Under the pieces are notes generated by a model. That model did not search any database, had not been told where the DNA came from, and saw only the letters and a list, made by a program, of their open reading frames with translations. The position numbers and the translations under genes are program-made. 64,000 nucleotides of DNA from Comamonadaceae bacterium 2PF. Its GTDB lineage: Bacteria > Pseudomonadota > Gammaproteobacteria > Burkholderiales > Burkholderiaceae_C. The DNA lies in assembly GCA_005502875.1 (NCBI GenBank), contig SCMV01000002.1:1-64000 (forward strand). Reading direction: 5' to 3'. Of the stretch, positions 12,459-22,656 are shown piece by piece (position 1 is the stretch's first letter; each line of letters opens with the position of its first letter).

Positions 12459-13487
12459 TCACATCTTGGTGGGGTCGAAGTTGGTGACCTTGTAGATCTC
12501 GTTGATGGTTTCTTCGCCGATGCGCGAAGACATCTGCTTGTGCACCGGGAACATCGCCTTCTTGAGCAGGAATCGCTCGCCCAGGGTGGGCTGGTAGATG
12601 GTGGTCTTGCCAGCGGCCTTGACCTTGGCCAGGGCGTCCTGGTTGTCCTGGAAGGCCACGTCGTTGGCCACCTTGGTGGACTCGGCCATGGCCTTGTTCA
12701 GCGCAGCGCGGACGTCGGCGGGCAGGCCATCCCAGAACTTCTTGTTGACCACGACGGCGTAGCCCAGGTAGCCGTGGTTGGTGATGCTCAGGTGCTTTTG
12801 CACCTCGTGCATCTTCTGGGTGTAGAGGTTCGATGGCGGGTTCTCGGTGCCATCGACCACGCCCGTCTGCAGGGCCTGGTAGGTTTCCGAGAAGGCCAGC
12901 ACCTGGGGCAGGGCGCCCACGGCGCGCATCTGGGCATCCAGCACCTTGGAAGACTGGATGCGCATCTTCACGCCCTTGTAGTCCTCAACGGCCTTGAGCG
13001 GCTTGTTGGCCGACATCACCTTGAAGCCGTTGTCCCAGTAGGCCAGGCCGGTGATGCCGCGCGACTCGAGCTTTTTGAGCAGCTTGGCGCCCACGGGGCC
13101 TTGCGTGACGGCGTGCAGGTCGTTGTAGTCGTCGAAGATGAAGGGCAGGTCGAACGCTTCGAATTCCTTCACACCCAGCGGCGCGAACTTCGACAGCGAG
13201 GGCGCCAGCATCTGGACCGAGCCCAGCTGCAGCGCTTCCATCTCTTCCTTGTCCTTGTAGAGCTGGCTGTTGGGGTAGACCTCGACCTTGACCTTGCCCT
13301 TGGTGAGTTCGGCCGCGCGTTTGGCGAAGAACTCGGCGGCCTTGCCCTTGGGCGTGTCGGTGGCCACCACGTGGCTGAACTTGATCACGATGGGGCTTTG
13401 CGCAAAGGCGCTGGGCAGCAAGGCGGCGGTGGCAGCCAGGGCCAGCAGGCCACGACGCAGGGCTTGGGCGGGACGTTGAGAGCGCAT
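12459..13487 (-). CDS. dctP: TRAP transporter periplasmic solute-binding protein (DctP family)
   Basis: Periplasmic receptor that captures the organic acid and hands it to DctQM. The start is the ATG at 13487 (MRSQRPAQ) with GGAGA upstream; 342 residues. There is a clear signal peptide (RR near residues 11-12, hydrophobic stretch, cleavage after AFA at about residue 29). DctP features include the VIKFSHVVATDTPKGKAA start of the mature domain, and the conserved Arg in MRIQSSKVLDAQ that binds the substrate carboxylate. First gene of dctP-dctQ-dctM. It is divergent from the sensor kinase gene with a 128-bp shared promoter region. Confidence 0.96.
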   Translation of the reverse strand: MRSQRPAQALRRGLLALAATAALLPSAFAQSPIVIKFSHVVATDTPKGKAAEFFAKRAAELTKGKVKVEVYPNSQLYKDKEEMEALQLGSVQMLAPSLSKFAPLGVKEFEAFDLPFIFDDYNDLHAVTQGPVGAKLLKKLESRGITGLAYWDNGFKVMSANKPLKAVEDYKGVKMRIQSSKVLDAQMRAVGALPQVLAFSETYQALQTGVVDGTENPPSNLYTQKMHEVQKHLSITNHGYLGYAVVVNKKFWDGLPADVRAALNKAMAESTKVANDVAFQDNQDALAKVKAAGKTTIYQPTLGERFLLKKAMFPVHKQMSSRIGEETINEIYKVTNFDPTKM

Positions 13488-13615
13488 GTCGGGTCTCCGT
13501 TGTGTGATGGGGAAATTGTTCTCCACGCCCATGCGAGTGGGGGATTGTGGAGATCCACATTCGCGGACGTCCGGATGCGTTTGTTGGCACCGAAGGCCTA
13601 GACTGGCGCACATCC

Positions 13616-15700
13616 ATGCACTCGTTTACCCCTGGTGCCGTGAGTCCACCCGTCAGCGTTCCCCCGCGTCCAGCCTTGTCTGTGCCGCCCCAGCCCAGGC
13701 TGCGGCTGTTTGGCTCGCCCGTGCGCTCGCTCAAAACGCTTTGGGCCTGGCCCCTGGTGCTTTCGCTGCTGGTGGTGGTCGGGGTGATGTTCTGGCTGCG
13801 CAGCCAGGAGCAGGCCAGCCTGACATCGCAGCGCGAGGAGATGATTTCCGACGCGCTTTCGCTGGAGGCCCAGATCAACGGCCGGCTCGATGGCGAGCTG
13901 GCGCAGTTGCGCATCCTGGGCGACATCATCGACGCCGGTCGACTCAGGCCCGAGGTGTTCGCCAGCCACCCGGTGTTGCTCGACGGGATCCGGCGTTTCT
14001 GGGTGAGCGTGACCTGGGTGGGGCCGGATGGTCGAATCCAGGCCCACCAGCCCGATGACGTCGCCGCCGTTGGCGACACGCGGCGTCAGTTGAGCGACGA
14101 TGGTGGCCTGACGGGGCACCTGTCGGTGACCCTGCACAGCGCGAACGATCACCCTGGTGGGTTGCTGGTGGCGAGGTTTTCTGCTGCGGCCTTGTTGAGG
14201 CAGAAGGTGCCCTGGTGGCTGGCCAGCAAGTACGACATCCGGATGATCGACCAAAGCGACGACGTCATCGCCGCAACGGTCGAGACCCCTCGCGACGAGA
14301 GCCTGGCCTGGTACCGCGTTTCATTGGGCTCGTCCTTGCCGGGGGTGTGGCTCGAGCTCACCTCCCGCGAGCGAGTCGAGCCCTGGTGGCGCACGCTGCC
14401 GGTGGTGCTGATGTTGGGTTTCCTGGGGCTGATCGCCGGCGCATCGTTCATGCTGCGCAAGCAGATGCGCAGCGTCTCGCGCGCCGAGGAAGCTTGGCGC
14501 ACCGAGGCAGCCTGGCGAACCGCCATGGAAGATTCGCTGGCTGTGGGCATCCGCGCCCGCGACCTCGATGGCCGCCTGGTCTACGTCAACAGGACCATGG
14601 CCGACATGGTGGGGCGCCAGCCCGAAGAGCTGGTGGGCTTGCTGCCGCCCATGCCTTACTGGGTGCCCGACGAGCTGGAGCAAAGCATGCGGCGCCACCT
14701 GCGAAACATGGCCGGTCAGGCGCCCAGGGGCGGCTACGAATCTCGTTGGCAGCACCGCGATGGGCGCATCGTGGAAGTCATGGTCTACGAGGCGCCGCTG
14801 GTGGATGCTCAAGGCGTGCAGATCGGCTGGATGGCCTCCATCGTTGACATCACCGAGCGCAAGCACCTGGAAGAGCGCGAGCGACGTCAGATGGAGACCG
14901 TTGCTCACCAGTCTCGCCTGACCATGCTGGGTGAGGTGGCCTCCACGTTGGCGCACGAGCTCAACCAACCGCTGTCGGCCATCACCAGCTACAACGCCGG
15001 GCTGCTGAACGCATTGTCGGGGCGCCCCGAGGTGCCCGAGCCCGTGCTCAAGGCCTTGCAGCGGCAGGGCGAGCAAGCGGGGCAGGCAGCTCGCATCGTC
15101 AAGCGCATCCGTGAATTCCTCACGCGTCGCGAGCCGCAGCGCGAGCCCTGTGACATCGCCGAAGTCGTGGCATCCGGTCTGAGCCTTTTGCGTCGCGAGG
15201 TTTCACGCCTGGGTGTGGAAGTGCTCAACGAGGTGCCGTCCGGTTTGCCGCAGGTGGTGGCCGACCCGGTGCTGATCGAGCAAGTCGTGGCCAACCTGGT
15301 TCGCAACGCCTGCGATGCGATGTCGCACCAGGACGCGCCCCGTCGCATCCGCATCCAGGCCGAAGCGGGGCATGCCGTGACGGCTGGTGACGATGCGCCG
15401 ACATCGTCCTTCGTGCGCGTGACGGTGACCGACAGCGGCCCAGGCCTGCATGGGCAGACCGTGACCACGCTGTGCGCGCCGTTTTTCACCACCAAGACCG
15501 ATGGCATGGGCATGGGGCTGGCGATCTGTCGCTCCATCGTCGAATTGCACTACGGCGCGCTCGATTGCTTGGATGCGCCTGGCGGTGGCGCGGCGTTTTC
15601 GTTCAGCCTGCCGCTGGTGCTGCCCGCTTCGCAAGACCCCACGCCGACCCAAGAAGCCGAGCCCGGCGGCGATCACCCAACTCAGGAGAGCATTTCATGA
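13616..15700 (+). CDS. dctS: Membrane sensor histidine kinase, DctS/DctB-like
   Basis: Inner-membrane kinase probably sensing the TRAP substrate. From ATG 13616 (694 residues): transmembrane helix about 45-62, a periplasmic domain about 63-258, a second helix about 260-280, a PAS domain about 300-415, then the DctB/FixL-type phosphoacceptor motif LAHELNQPLSAITSYN with His447, an ATPase N-box (LVRNACDAM) and GMGMGLAICRSIVE. Its TGA overlaps the ATG of the response regulator gene (ATGA). Divergence from dctPQM fits the Rhodobacter DctS/DctR arrangement, from which I infer role and symbol. An upstream in-frame start would add 23 residues. Confidence 0.88.
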   Translation: MHSFTPGAVSPPVSVPPRPALSVPPQPRLRLFGSPVRSLKTLWAWPLVLSLLVVVGVMFWLRSQEQASLTSQREEMISDALSLEAQINGRLDGELAQLRILGDIIDAGRLRPEVFASHPVLLDGIRRFWVSVTWVGPDGRIQAHQPDDVAAVGDTRRQLSDDGGLTGHLSVTLHSANDHPGGLLVARFSAAALLRQKVPWWLASKYDIRMIDQSDDVIAATVETPRDESLAWYRVSLGSSLPGVWLELTSRERVEPWWRTLPVVLMLGFLGLIAGASFMLRKQMRSVSRAEEAWRTEAAWRTAMEDSLAVGIRARDLDGRLVYVNRTMADMVGRQPEELVGLLPPMPYWVPDELEQSMRRHLRNMAGQAPRGGYESRWQHRDGRIVEVMVYEAPLVDAQGVQIGWMASIVDITERKHLEERERRQMETVAHQSRLTMLGEVASTLAHELNQPLSAITSYNAGLLNALSGRPEVPEPVLKALQRQGEQAGQAARIVKRIREFLTRREPQREPCDIAEVVASGLSLLRREVSRLGVEVLNEVPSGLPQVVADPVLIEQVVANLVRNACDAMSHQDAPRRIRIQAEAGHAVTAGDDAPTSSFVRVTVTDSGPGLHGQTVTTLCAPFFTTKTDGMGMGLAICRSIVELHYGALDCLDAPGGGAAFSFSLPLVLPASQDPTPTQEAEPGGDHPTQESIS

Positions 15701-16359
15701 ACGTTGGCGCAGCCTTTTCTTCGGGCGTTTCCTTTGGCGGCGCTTTCGGTCCGGGGCCTGCCTGGGTCTACCTCGTCGACGATGACGCCGTGGTGCGCGA
15801 CGCCTTGAGCTTCCTGCTTGGCTCGCGCGGGTTGCCGGTGCTGGCCTTCGACGGCGCGGCCTCGCTGCTGACTCACCTGCAGCAGGCGCCCCGGCCCATA
15901 CGGGGGGTGTTTTTGCTCGACGTGCGCATGGAACCCGTCTCGGGCCTGCAATTGCACGAGTCGCTGATCGGCTTGGGTCTGCCCAACCCGGTGCTGTTCC
16001 TGAGCGGGCACGGTGACATCCCCATGGTGGTCGAGGCGCTCAAGAAGGGCGCCTTCGACTTCCTGGAAAAGCCCTACAGCGACAACACCCTGGTCGATCG
16101 CCTGGTGCAGGCCATGGCGGTGGAAGCCGCCTCGGTGGCCGACAACGCCGCGGCCCTGGAGCGTCAGGCCCGCCTGGCCAGCCTCAGCGAGCGCGAACGC
16201 GAGGTCATGCAGCGCGTGGCGGCCGGCAAGCTCAACAAGGTCGTTGCCGACGAGTTGCACATCGCCGTGAGAACGGTGGAGGTGCACCGTGCGCGCGTGT
16301 TCTCGAAGCTGGGGGTGAAATCGGCGGCGGAGTTGGCCGGGTGGTTGGCCGCAGGCTGA
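15697..16359 (+). CDS. dctR: LuxR/FixJ-family response regulator, DctR-like
   Basis: DNA-binding response regulator of the preceding kinase. It has 220 residues from the ATG in the ATGA overlap. The receiver starts at VYLVDDDAVVRD, phospho-Asp is Asp75 in FLLDVRME, with the Ser in LFLSGHGDI and Lys in FLEKPY. After a linker, a LuxR-type helix-turn-helix occupies about residues 155-215 (LSEREREVMQRVAAGK ... VRTVEVHRARVFSKL). The expected target is the dctP promoter in the 128-bp divergent gap, by analogy with Rhodobacter DctR. The first 20 residues are Gly/Ala/Ser-rich and precede the domain. Confidence 0.9.
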   Translation: MNVGAAFSSGVSFGGAFGPGPAWVYLVDDDAVVRDALSFLLGSRGLPVLAFDGAASLLTHLQQAPRPIRGVFLLDVRMEPVSGLQLHESLIGLGLPNPVLFLSGHGDIPMVVEALKKGAFDFLEKPYSDNTLVDRLVQAMAVEAASVADNAAALERQARLASLSEREREVMQRVAAGKLNKVVADELHIAVRTVEVHRARVFSKLGVKSAAELAGWLAAG

Positions 16360-16406
16360 TGTCGGCCCGTTCAAGGTTGGGCGCCCGCGGCACCACGCCG
16401 GCCTGA

Positions 16407-16802
16407 TCAGTCGCGAACCGAGCCGCGCAGTGCCTTGACCTCGCTGCGCTGACGCTTGCCTTCCACGCGCCGCCTCTGAGATGCGCGAGTGGGTTTCGTG
16501 GGCTTGCGCGCAGGCGGCACCGTGGCCACGCTGTCGACCATCTCCTGCAGTCGCTGCAAGGCCTCGCTGCGGTTCATGTCCTGGCTGCGGTGGGTCTGCG
16601 CCTTGAGCACGATGACGCCGTTGGCGGTGATGCGCCGGTCGTTCAGGCACAGCAGCCGGGCCTGGATGTCCTCCGGCAGCGAAGAGGCCCGGATGTCAAA
16701 GCGCAGGTGGATGGCGGTCGACACCTTGTTGACGTTCTGGCCGCCAGCCCCCTGGGCCCGCACGGCGGTGATCTCGATTTCGTCTTCCTGGATGAGGGGC
16801 AT
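16407..16802 (-). CDS. arfB: Alternative ribosome-rescue factor / peptidyl-tRNA hydrolase ArfB
   Basis: Release-factor homologue that hydrolyses peptidyl-tRNA on stalled ribosomes without a stop codon. The 131 residues from ATG 16802 (MPLIQEDEIE) match E. coli ArfB (YaeJ). It carries the catalytic GGQ in QGAGGQNVNKVSTA and a basic C-terminal tail (RKPTKPTRASQRRRVEGKRQ) that enters the mRNA channel. Longer in-frame upstream sequence lacks similarity to the family. It is convergent with dctR and lies a few kb from smpB, the other rescue system. Confidence 0.95.
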   Translation of the reverse strand: MPLIQEDEIEITAVRAQGAGGQNVNKVSTAIHLRFDIRASSLPEDIQARLLCLNDRRITANGVIVLKAQTHRSQDMNRSEALQRLQEMVDSVATVPPARKPTKPTRASQRRRVEGKRQRSEVKALRGSVRD

Positions 16803-17008
16803 GGTGAGGCGGCGTAGGATGCCGATGGCATTGTCGCGCCTGCAGAACGCAACGCCCACCGAGGCCCATGCCAGCGTGCAGCGCTTTGCCGAGTCGCTGG
16901 CGGCACAAGACGAGCCCAAGGCGGCGAGGCGCGGGTGCTGGCGCCTTGTTCCGGCGACAGCCAGGCATCCCGCCCAGCTGAATGCGCCCAACCACCCAGG
17001 AGAACGCC

Positions 17009-17449
17009 ATGCGTTTCATGATCATCGTGAAGTCCTGCCCCGAGTTCGAGGCAGAGGTGCAGCCCGATCCGGACCCGGCCGTGATGGCGGCCATGGCCAC
17101 CTACCATGAGGAGCTCGCCCAGGCCGGCGTGTTGCTCGACGGCAGCGGGCTCAAGCCCAGCCGCACCGGCTGGCGCATCCACCACGGCCCGGGCGACGCC
17201 GAAGGCACGTCCAGCCGCCGCGTGGTCGATGGCCCCTTTGCCCAAGCCAAGGAGCTGATCGCCGGTTACACCCTGATCCAGGTGCGCTCGCGCGAGGAGG
17301 CGCTGGAGTGGAGCCGGCGCTTTCCCAACCCCGTGCGTGAAGGCGCCGAGGCCATCGTCGAGGTGCGAGAGCTCTACGAGATGGAGGACTTCACGCCCAG
17401 CGAGTCGCTGGAGAAGTTCAATGCCATCGACGCCATGAACAAGCCTTGA
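17009..17449 (+). CDS. YCII-family (DGPF domain) protein
   Basis: Ferredoxin-fold YCII/DGPF protein of 146 residues, starting at ATG 17009 behind AGGAGAA. The family signature DGPFAQAKELIAGY is intact. Start MRFMIIVKS is typical. Function is unknown; members are often found beside ECF sigma factors and glyoxalase-like proteins. It is followed after 13 bp by a VOC protein, likely one transcript. Confidence 0.88.
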   Translation: MRFMIIVKSCPEFEAEVQPDPDPAVMAAMATYHEELAQAGVLLDGSGLKPSRTGWRIHHGPGDAEGTSSRRVVDGPFAQAKELIAGYTLIQVRSREEALEWSRRFPNPVREGAEAIVEVRELYEMEDFTPSESLEKFNAIDAMNKP

Positions 17450-17462
17450 GGAGGAGCACACC

Positions 17463-17873
17463 ATGATTCGCCAGATCTTCGTCAACCTGCCGGTCAAGGA
17501 CCTGCCCCGCTCGAAGGCCTTCTTCGAGGCCCTGGGCCTGAGCTTCAACCCGCAGTTCACCAACGACGACGCAGCCTGCCTGCAGATCGCCGACAACATC
17601 TACGCCATGTTGCTGGCCGAGCCCTTCTTCAAGGGCTTCACCCAGTTGCCCATCAGCGACGCCAGGCAGGCCACCGAGGTGCTCATCGCGCTGTCGTGCG
17701 ACAGCCGGGCCGAGGTCAACGACCTCGTCAGCCGGGCGGTTGCGGCCGGCGGCACCACGCCCAACGAACCCAAGGACATGGGCTTCATGTTCCAGCATGG
17801 CTTCGCCGACCTCGACGGTCACCAGTGGGAGGTTTTCCACATGGACATGAGCGCCGTGCCACCGCAGATGTGA
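17463..17873 (+). CDS. VOC-family (glyoxalase/bleomycin-resistance fold) protein
   Basis: 136-residue VOC-superfamily protein ([20 protein letters not shown]), of the subgroup with C-terminal [19 protein letters not shown]. It has an AGGAGGA ribosome site and follows the YCII gene by 13 bp. Substrate unknown; the pairing with a DGPF protein is common in proteobacteria and the two are probably co-expressed. Confidence 0.88.
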   Translation: MIRQIFVNLPVKDLPRSKAFFEALGLSFNPQFTNDDAACLQIADNIYAMLLAEPFFKGFTQLPISDARQATEVLIALSCDSRAEVNDLVSRAVAAGGTTPNEPKDMGFMFQHGFADLDGHQWEVFHMDMSAVPPQM

Positions 17874-18030
17874 GCACAAGCCCGCACCGACATTCGCGTT
17901 GACGACCGAGGGCGCCCACTCCTGGGGCGCGCCCAACAGGCCTTGCTGCGGTAAAAGCCACCGATCTGGCCGAGGAACTTGCGGTGGAACTTTCGGCGCA
18001 GAGGGCCGATTTGCCGGACAATCTCGCCCC

Positions 18031-19437
18031 ATGAGTTCCGAACTGTCCCCCACCGTGTCCCCTGCCAGCGCCCCCAAGATCGGGTTTGTGAGCCTCGGCT
18101 GCCCGAAGGCGCTCACCGACTCCGAGCTGATCCTCACCCAGCTGCGAGCCGAAGGCTATGAAACCAGCAAGACCTTCGCTGGCGCTGACCTGGTGATCGT
18201 CAACACCTGCGGCTTCATCGACGATGCGGTCAAGGAAAGCCTGGACACCATCGGCGAGGCCCTGGCCGAAAACGGCAAGGTGATCGTCACCGGCTGCCTG
18301 GGCGCCAAAGCCGGCGCAGATGCGGGCAGCAACCTCGTGAAAGACGTGCACCCCAGCGTGCTGGCCGTCACCGGCCCCCACGCCACGCAAGAGGTGATGG
18401 ACGCCGTGCACCTGCACGTGCCCAAGCCCCACGACCCCTTCCTCGACCTCGTGCCCGAGGCGCGCGGCGTGGCGGGCATCAAGCTGACGCCCAAGCACTA
18501 CGCCTACCTGAAGATCAGCGAAGGCTGCAACCACCGCTGCAGCTTCTGCATCATCCCCAGCATGCGCGGCGACCTGGTCTCGCGCCCCATCGGCGACGTG
18601 CTGAGCGAGGCCAAGGCCTTGTTCGAGTCCGGTGTGAAAGAGCTGCTCGTCATCAGCCAGGACACCAGCGCCTACGGCGTGGACGTCAAGTACCGCACGG
18701 GCTTTTGGGACGGCAAGCCCGTCAAGACCCGCATGCTCGACCTGGTCGCCCAGATCGGCGAGATGGCCAAGGCCCACGGTGCCTGGGTGCGCCTGCACTA
18801 CGTCTACCCCTATCCGCACGTGGACGAGGTCATCCCGCTGATGGCCGAAGGCCTGGTGCTGCCGTACCTCGACGTGCCTTTCCAGCACTCGCACCCCGAC
18901 GTGCTCAAGCGCATGAAGCGCCCAGCCAACGGCGAGAAGAACCTCGACCGCCTGCGTCGCTGGCGCGAGATCTGCCCGGAAATCGTCGTGCGCTCGACCT
19001 TCATCGCCGGCTTCCCCGGTGAAACGGAAGCAGAGTTCCAGCACCTGCTCGACTTCATGCAGGAAGCCGAGATCGACCGCGCGGGTTGCTTCGCTTACTC
19101 GCCGATCGACGGCGCGCCGGCCAACGCGCTGGAAGGCGCCTTGCCCTACGAGGTGCGTGAAGAGCGTCGTGCCCGCTTCATGCAGGTCACCGAGGCCGTC
19201 TCCATTGCCAAGCTGCAGCGCCGCGTGGGCGCCACCATGCAGGTGCTGGTCGACAGCGCCCCAGCTCTGGGTCGCAAGGGCGGGGTGGGGCGCACCTACG
19301 CCGATGCGCCCGAGATCGACGGCACCGTTCGCCTGCTGCCGCCCGAAAAGGCCAGCAAGACGCTCAAGGTCGGCGAGTTCACGCGCACCCGAATCGTCGC
19401 CGTCGAGGGTCACGACCTGATCGGCATGCCGATTTGA
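18031..19437 (+). CDS. rimO: Ribosomal protein S12 methylthiotransferase RimO
   Basis: Radical-SAM enzyme that methylthiolates an Asp of ribosomal protein S12. The 468 residues start at ATG 18031 ([10 protein letters not shown]). The N-terminal UPF0004 domain has the three cluster cysteines ([22 protein letters not shown]), the radical-SAM cluster is CNHRCSFC, and there is a C-terminal TRAM domain ending ARTRIV-like ([15 protein letters not shown]). All cluster ligands are present. Confidence 0.97.
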   Translation: MSSELSPTVSPASAPKIGFVSLGCPKALTDSELILTQLRAEGYETSKTFAGADLVIVNTCGFIDDAVKESLDTIGEALAENGKVIVTGCLGAKAGADAGSNLVKDVHPSVLAVTGPHATQEVMDAVHLHVPKPHDPFLDLVPEARGVAGIKLTPKHYAYLKISEGCNHRCSFCIIPSMRGDLVSRPIGDVLSEAKALFESGVKELLVISQDTSAYGVDVKYRTGFWDGKPVKTRMLDLVAQIGEMAKAHGAWVRLHYVYPYPHVDEVIPLMAEGLVLPYLDVPFQHSHPDVLKRMKRPANGEKNLDRLRRWREICPEIVVRSTFIAGFPGETEAEFQHLLDFMQEAEIDRAGCFAYSPIDGAPANALEGALPYEVREERRARFMQVTEAVSIAKLQRRVGATMQVLVDSAPALGRKGGVGRTYADAPEIDGTVRLLPPEKASKTLKVGEFTRTRIVAVEGHDLIGMPI

Positions 19438-19478
19438 GCCTTTGCCCGAGCCTTGGCTCGGGTCCAGCTGCCACCGCC

Positions 19479-20717
19479 ATGTCCAACCAGCCCCCACCTC
19501 CCTCGAAGATCAGCACGGCGCTCATCCACCACCCCTACGAAGCGCCGACCGGCTTCGCATCGGTTTCGCCCGGGGTGTTCAAGGCCTCGACCGTGATCTT
19601 CGAGGACACGGCTGCGCTGCGCACCCGTGAGTGGAAGGACAAGAGCGGCTACACCTATGGCCTGCACGGCACACCCACCACCTTCGTGCTCGAAGAGCGC
19701 CTGGCCACGCTGGAAGGCGGCAGGCAGGCCATCCTGGCGCCTTCGGGCCTGGCGGCCATCGCGCTGGTCGGCCAGTCGCTTTTGAAGGCGGGCGACGAGC
19801 TGCTGCTGCCCGACAACGTCTACGGCCCCAGCCGCGAGTTCGCGCGCAACGAGCTGGCGCAGTGGGGCATCGCCACGGGCTTCTACGACCCGATGGATGC
19901 CGCCTCGCTGGCCGCAGCCATCACACCGCGCACCAAGCTGGTCTGGCTGGAAGCGGCTGGCTCGGTCACGCTCGAGTTCCCCGACCTGTCGGGCCTGCTG
20001 CGCGTGATCCGCCAGCACGCCGACATCGTTGCGGCGCTGGACAACACCTGGGGCGCGGGCCTGGCCTTCAACCCCTTCGAGCTCGGCGTGGCCCATCCGC
20101 AAGCCGGCACCGACACCCGTGGCGTTGACCTCACCATCCACGCGCTCACCAAGTACCCATCGGGTGGTGGCGATGTGCTCATGGGCGCCGTCATCACGCG
20201 AGACGAGGCCTTGCACCTGCGCCTCAAGCTCACGCACATGAGGCTGGGCATCGGCGTGGGCCTCAACGACGTCGAGCTGGTGCTGCGGGGGCTGCCCAGC
20301 GTGGCGCTGCGCTATGCCGCGCACGATGCAGCGGCTCGCCAGGTGGCTCAGTGGCTGAGTCAGCGACCCGAGGTGAGCCAGGTGCTGCACCCGGCCTTGC
20401 CCGGTTCGCCCGGGCACGAGCACTGGGCGGCCACCTGTCAAGGCGCGGCTGGACTCGTCTCCATGGTGTTCGACGCCGATCGCTGCAGCGCCCAGCGGGT
20501 GGATGCCTTCGTGGAAGCGCTGCGCCTGTTCCGCATCGGCTATTCATGGGGCGGCCCCATGAGCCTGGTGGTGCCTTACAAGGTGCAAGGCATGCGCCGC
20601 TTCGGGCACTTGGCTGGCCAGCAAGGTTCCTTGGTTCGGTTGGCCATTGGTCTGGAAGACGTGGGCGACCTGATCGCAGACCTGGAACAGGCCTTTCAGG
20701 TTCTGAGGGCGCCCTGA
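19479..20717 (+). CDS. metC: Cystathionine beta-lyase
   Basis: PLP-dependent enzyme of the Cys/Met metabolism family, 412 residues from ATG 19479, 41 bp after rimO. PLP lysine is Lys225 in IHALTKYPSGGGDVLMG. Motifs YGLHGTPTTF and EAAGSVTLEFPDL match the cystathionine beta-lyase branch (cystathionine to homocysteine). Related lyases or transsulfurases cannot be excluded from sequence alone. Confidence 0.88.
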   Translation: MSNQPPPPSKISTALIHHPYEAPTGFASVSPGVFKASTVIFEDTAALRTREWKDKSGYTYGLHGTPTTFVLEERLATLEGGRQAILAPSGLAAIALVGQSLLKAGDELLLPDNVYGPSREFARNELAQWGIATGFYDPMDAASLAAAITPRTKLVWLEAAGSVTLEFPDLSGLLRVIRQHADIVAALDNTWGAGLAFNPFELGVAHPQAGTDTRGVDLTIHALTKYPSGGGDVLMGAVITRDEALHLRLKLTHMRLGIGVGLNDVELVLRGLPSVALRYAAHDAAARQVAQWLSQRPEVSQVLHPALPGSPGHEHWAATCQGAAGLVSMVFDADRCSAQRVDAFVEALRLFRIGYSWGGPMSLVVPYKVQGMRRFGHLAGQQGSLVRLAIGLEDVGDLIADLEQAFQVLRAP

Positions 20718-20789
20718 AAACCGAGGCGCCCCGTTAGGCCGCCTGACGCCTGCGCAGCGGATTGGGCCATTGAACGCCCTTGCCGGCCC

Positions 20790-21671
20790 CTACCGACCTG
20801 CTGCCGCGTGCAGCGCGTTGCCTGCCGCCACCGCATCACCCGTGGCTTCGAAGGTGCGCAGCCAGGTGCCGTAGCTGGGCATCTCCTTGACCTTCCAGGG
20901 ATGAAAGCCGGGCTTGAAGTAAGCGAAGTAGTAGCCCCAGGTGTTCGAAAACAAGCCGCCCGGCTTGTGGAACCACCACAGCCCGCGCACCCACATCTTC
21001 GTGCGCTGCCAGCGGCCAAAACCATCGACCTGCAGCATGTGGTTCATGATCAGCATCACCGTGATCGGAAAGCCGATGCTCACCAGCAGCATCGAAAAAA
21101 TGCGCCGGAAATAGGACACCTTCGCCACCTGTGTGAGCACGTCGAAGGCCACGGCCTTGTGCTCGACCTCCTCCACCGCGTGCCAGGCGTACATGGCGCG
21201 CACTCGCGGGTCGCTGGTTTCGAGCAACTCGCGGCGCTCGAAAAAGCAGGTGCACATCATCGCCGTCAGGTGCTCGAAAGCGGCCGTGGCCGACAGGCGC
21301 TGAAAGCGCGAGGTGAACTTGGGCAGGCGCTCGAAGAAGTGTTCGGCCAGCTGCCGATCGATGGATTCGATGTCCACGCCTTGTGCCGCCAGCCGGTCAT
21401 TGAACTGGCGGTGGATCATGCTGTGCTGGGCTTCCTGGCGCGTGAAGTCGCGCACCTCGGCCTGCAGCTTGGGGTCGGTCACCTCGTCCTTGAACTCGCG
21501 CACGCTGGTGATGAAGAACTTCTCGCCCTGAGGGAACAGCGTCGACATGGCGTCGAAAAAGCGCGTCTTGAACGCGTCGTTGCCCATCCAGTGGCGCGGG
21601 ATGTCGCCGTCCAGCCCGAAATCGAGCTTCTCGCGCGGAACGATTGGCACGTGGGTGTGGTCGACGCTCAT
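20790..21671 (-). CDS. Predicted metal-dependent hydrolase family protein (PF10118-like)
   Basis: 293-residue protein resembling the family annotated as predicted metal-dependent hydrolase. It is mostly helical with ferritin-like metal motifs: REFKDEVTD, FTRQEAQHSMIHRQFN and HAVEEVEHKAVAFD, giving several Glu and His that could form a di-metal site. A hydrophobic segment near residues 190-215 (IFSMLLVSIGFPITVMLIM) suggests membrane association. It lies 3 bp downstream of smpB, so the two are co-transcribed. Real substrate unknown. Confidence 0.8.
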   Translation of the reverse strand: MSVDHTHVPIVPREKLDFGLDGDIPRHWMGNDAFKTRFFDAMSTLFPQGEKFFITSVREFKDEVTDPKLQAEVRDFTRQEAQHSMIHRQFNDRLAAQGVDIESIDRQLAEHFFERLPKFTSRFQRLSATAAFEHLTAMMCTCFFERRELLETSDPRVRAMYAWHAVEEVEHKAVAFDVLTQVAKVSYFRRIFSMLLVSIGFPITVMLIMNHMLQVDGFGRWQRTKMWVRGLWWFHKPGGLFSNTWGYYFAYFKPGFHPWKVKEMPSYGTWLRTFEATGDAVAAGNALHAAAGR

Positions 21672-21674
21672 GGT

Positions 21675-22139
21675 TCACTCCTTGCCGGACGACGAGACCT
21701 TGTTGCGCATCAGGCGGCCCTTCTCGCGTTCCCAGTCTCGGTCCTTGATGGTGTTGCGCTTGTCGTGCTCGGCCTTGCCCTTGGCCAGCGCGATGTCCGC
21801 TTTGACTCTGCCACCCTTCCAGTGCAGGTTCAAGGGCACCATGGTGTAACCCTTCTGCTCTGTCTTGCCGATCAGGCGCTGGATCTCCTTGCGGTGCATC
21901 AGCAGCTTCTTGGTGCGGTCGGCGTCGGGCTTGACGTGGGTGGAGGCCGAGCGCAGTGCGTTGATGCGCAAACCGATCAAAAAGAGCTCGCCGTCTTTGA
22001 CGACCACGTAGCCGTCGGTCATCTGGACCTGTCCGTCGCGGATGGCCTTGACCTCCCAACCCTCCAGAACGACGCCCGCTTCGAAGCGTTCCTCGATGTG
22101 GTAGTTGAAATGGGCTTTTCTGTTTTCTGCGATGGACAT
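21675..22139 (-). CDS. smpB: SsrA-binding protein SmpB
   Basis: tmRNA-binding protein for trans-translation. It has 154 residues from ATG 22139 ([17 protein letters not shown]), the standard length. Conserved elements [15 protein letters not shown], the [10 protein letters not shown] loop and the basic C-terminal tail [13 protein letters not shown] are intact. It is divergent from ratA across 37 bp, the usual arrangement in beta- and gammaproteobacteria. The tmRNA gene itself is not in the window. Confidence 0.97.
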   Translation of the reverse strand: MSIAENRKAHFNYHIEERFEAGVVLEGWEVKAIRDGQVQMTDGYVVVKDGELFLIGLRINALRSASTHVKPDADRTKKLLMHRKEIQRLIGKTEQKGYTMVPLNLHWKGGRVKADIALAKGKAEHDKRNTIKDRDWEREKGRLMRNKVSSSGKE

Positions 22140-22176
22140 GGGTGTGACCGAAGGGTCCTTAAAATACCGACATTCT

Positions 22177-22656
22177 ATGAAGCACGTGCACAAGTCCGTC
22201 CTGCTTTGGTACACGCCCCGTGAAATGTACGGGCTTGTCACCCATGTGCAGGACTACCCTCAATTCCTGCCCTGGTGCGACCGCGCCGAGGTCCTGCAGA
22301 CCCACGACGACGGGGTGACCGCTCGCGTGCACATCGCCTTTGCCGGCGTGCACCAGGCCTTCACGACCCGCAATGTGCAGGTGCCGGGCCGCAGCGTCAT
22401 CATGAACCTGATCGATGGCCCGTTCTCGCACCTGGAAGGCACCTGGCTGTTCACGCCCCTGCAAAAGCCCGGGCAACCGGCGCCTGAAGGGCAGGACCCC
22501 ATCGATGCCCCCGCCTGCAAGGTTGAATTCTCGCTGAACTATGCCTTCGCCAGTCGGGCGTTGTCGTTGGTGGTCAGCCCGGTGTTCGATCGCATCGCCA
22601 ACACCTTTGTCGAGGCCTTCGTCAAGCGGGCCGAGCAAGTGCATGGGCCGCGTTGA
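22177..22656 (+). CDS. ratA: RatA/Coq10-family START-domain protein
   Basis: 159-residue START-like protein ([34 protein letters not shown]). E. coli RatA was reported to block 70S ribosome association; homologues in the Coq10 family bind ubiquinone. The name toxin in databases rests on the E. coli work, and Coq10-like lipid binding is the more likely ancestral role. It overlaps ratB by 14 bp and is divergent from smpB. Confidence 0.92.
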   Translation: MKHVHKSVLLWYTPREMYGLVTHVQDYPQFLPWCDRAEVLQTHDDGVTARVHIAFAGVHQAFTTRNVQVPGRSVIMNLIDGPFSHLEGTWLFTPLQKPGQPAPEGQDPIDAPACKVEFSLNYAFASRALSLVVSPVFDRIANTFVEAFVKRAEQVHGPR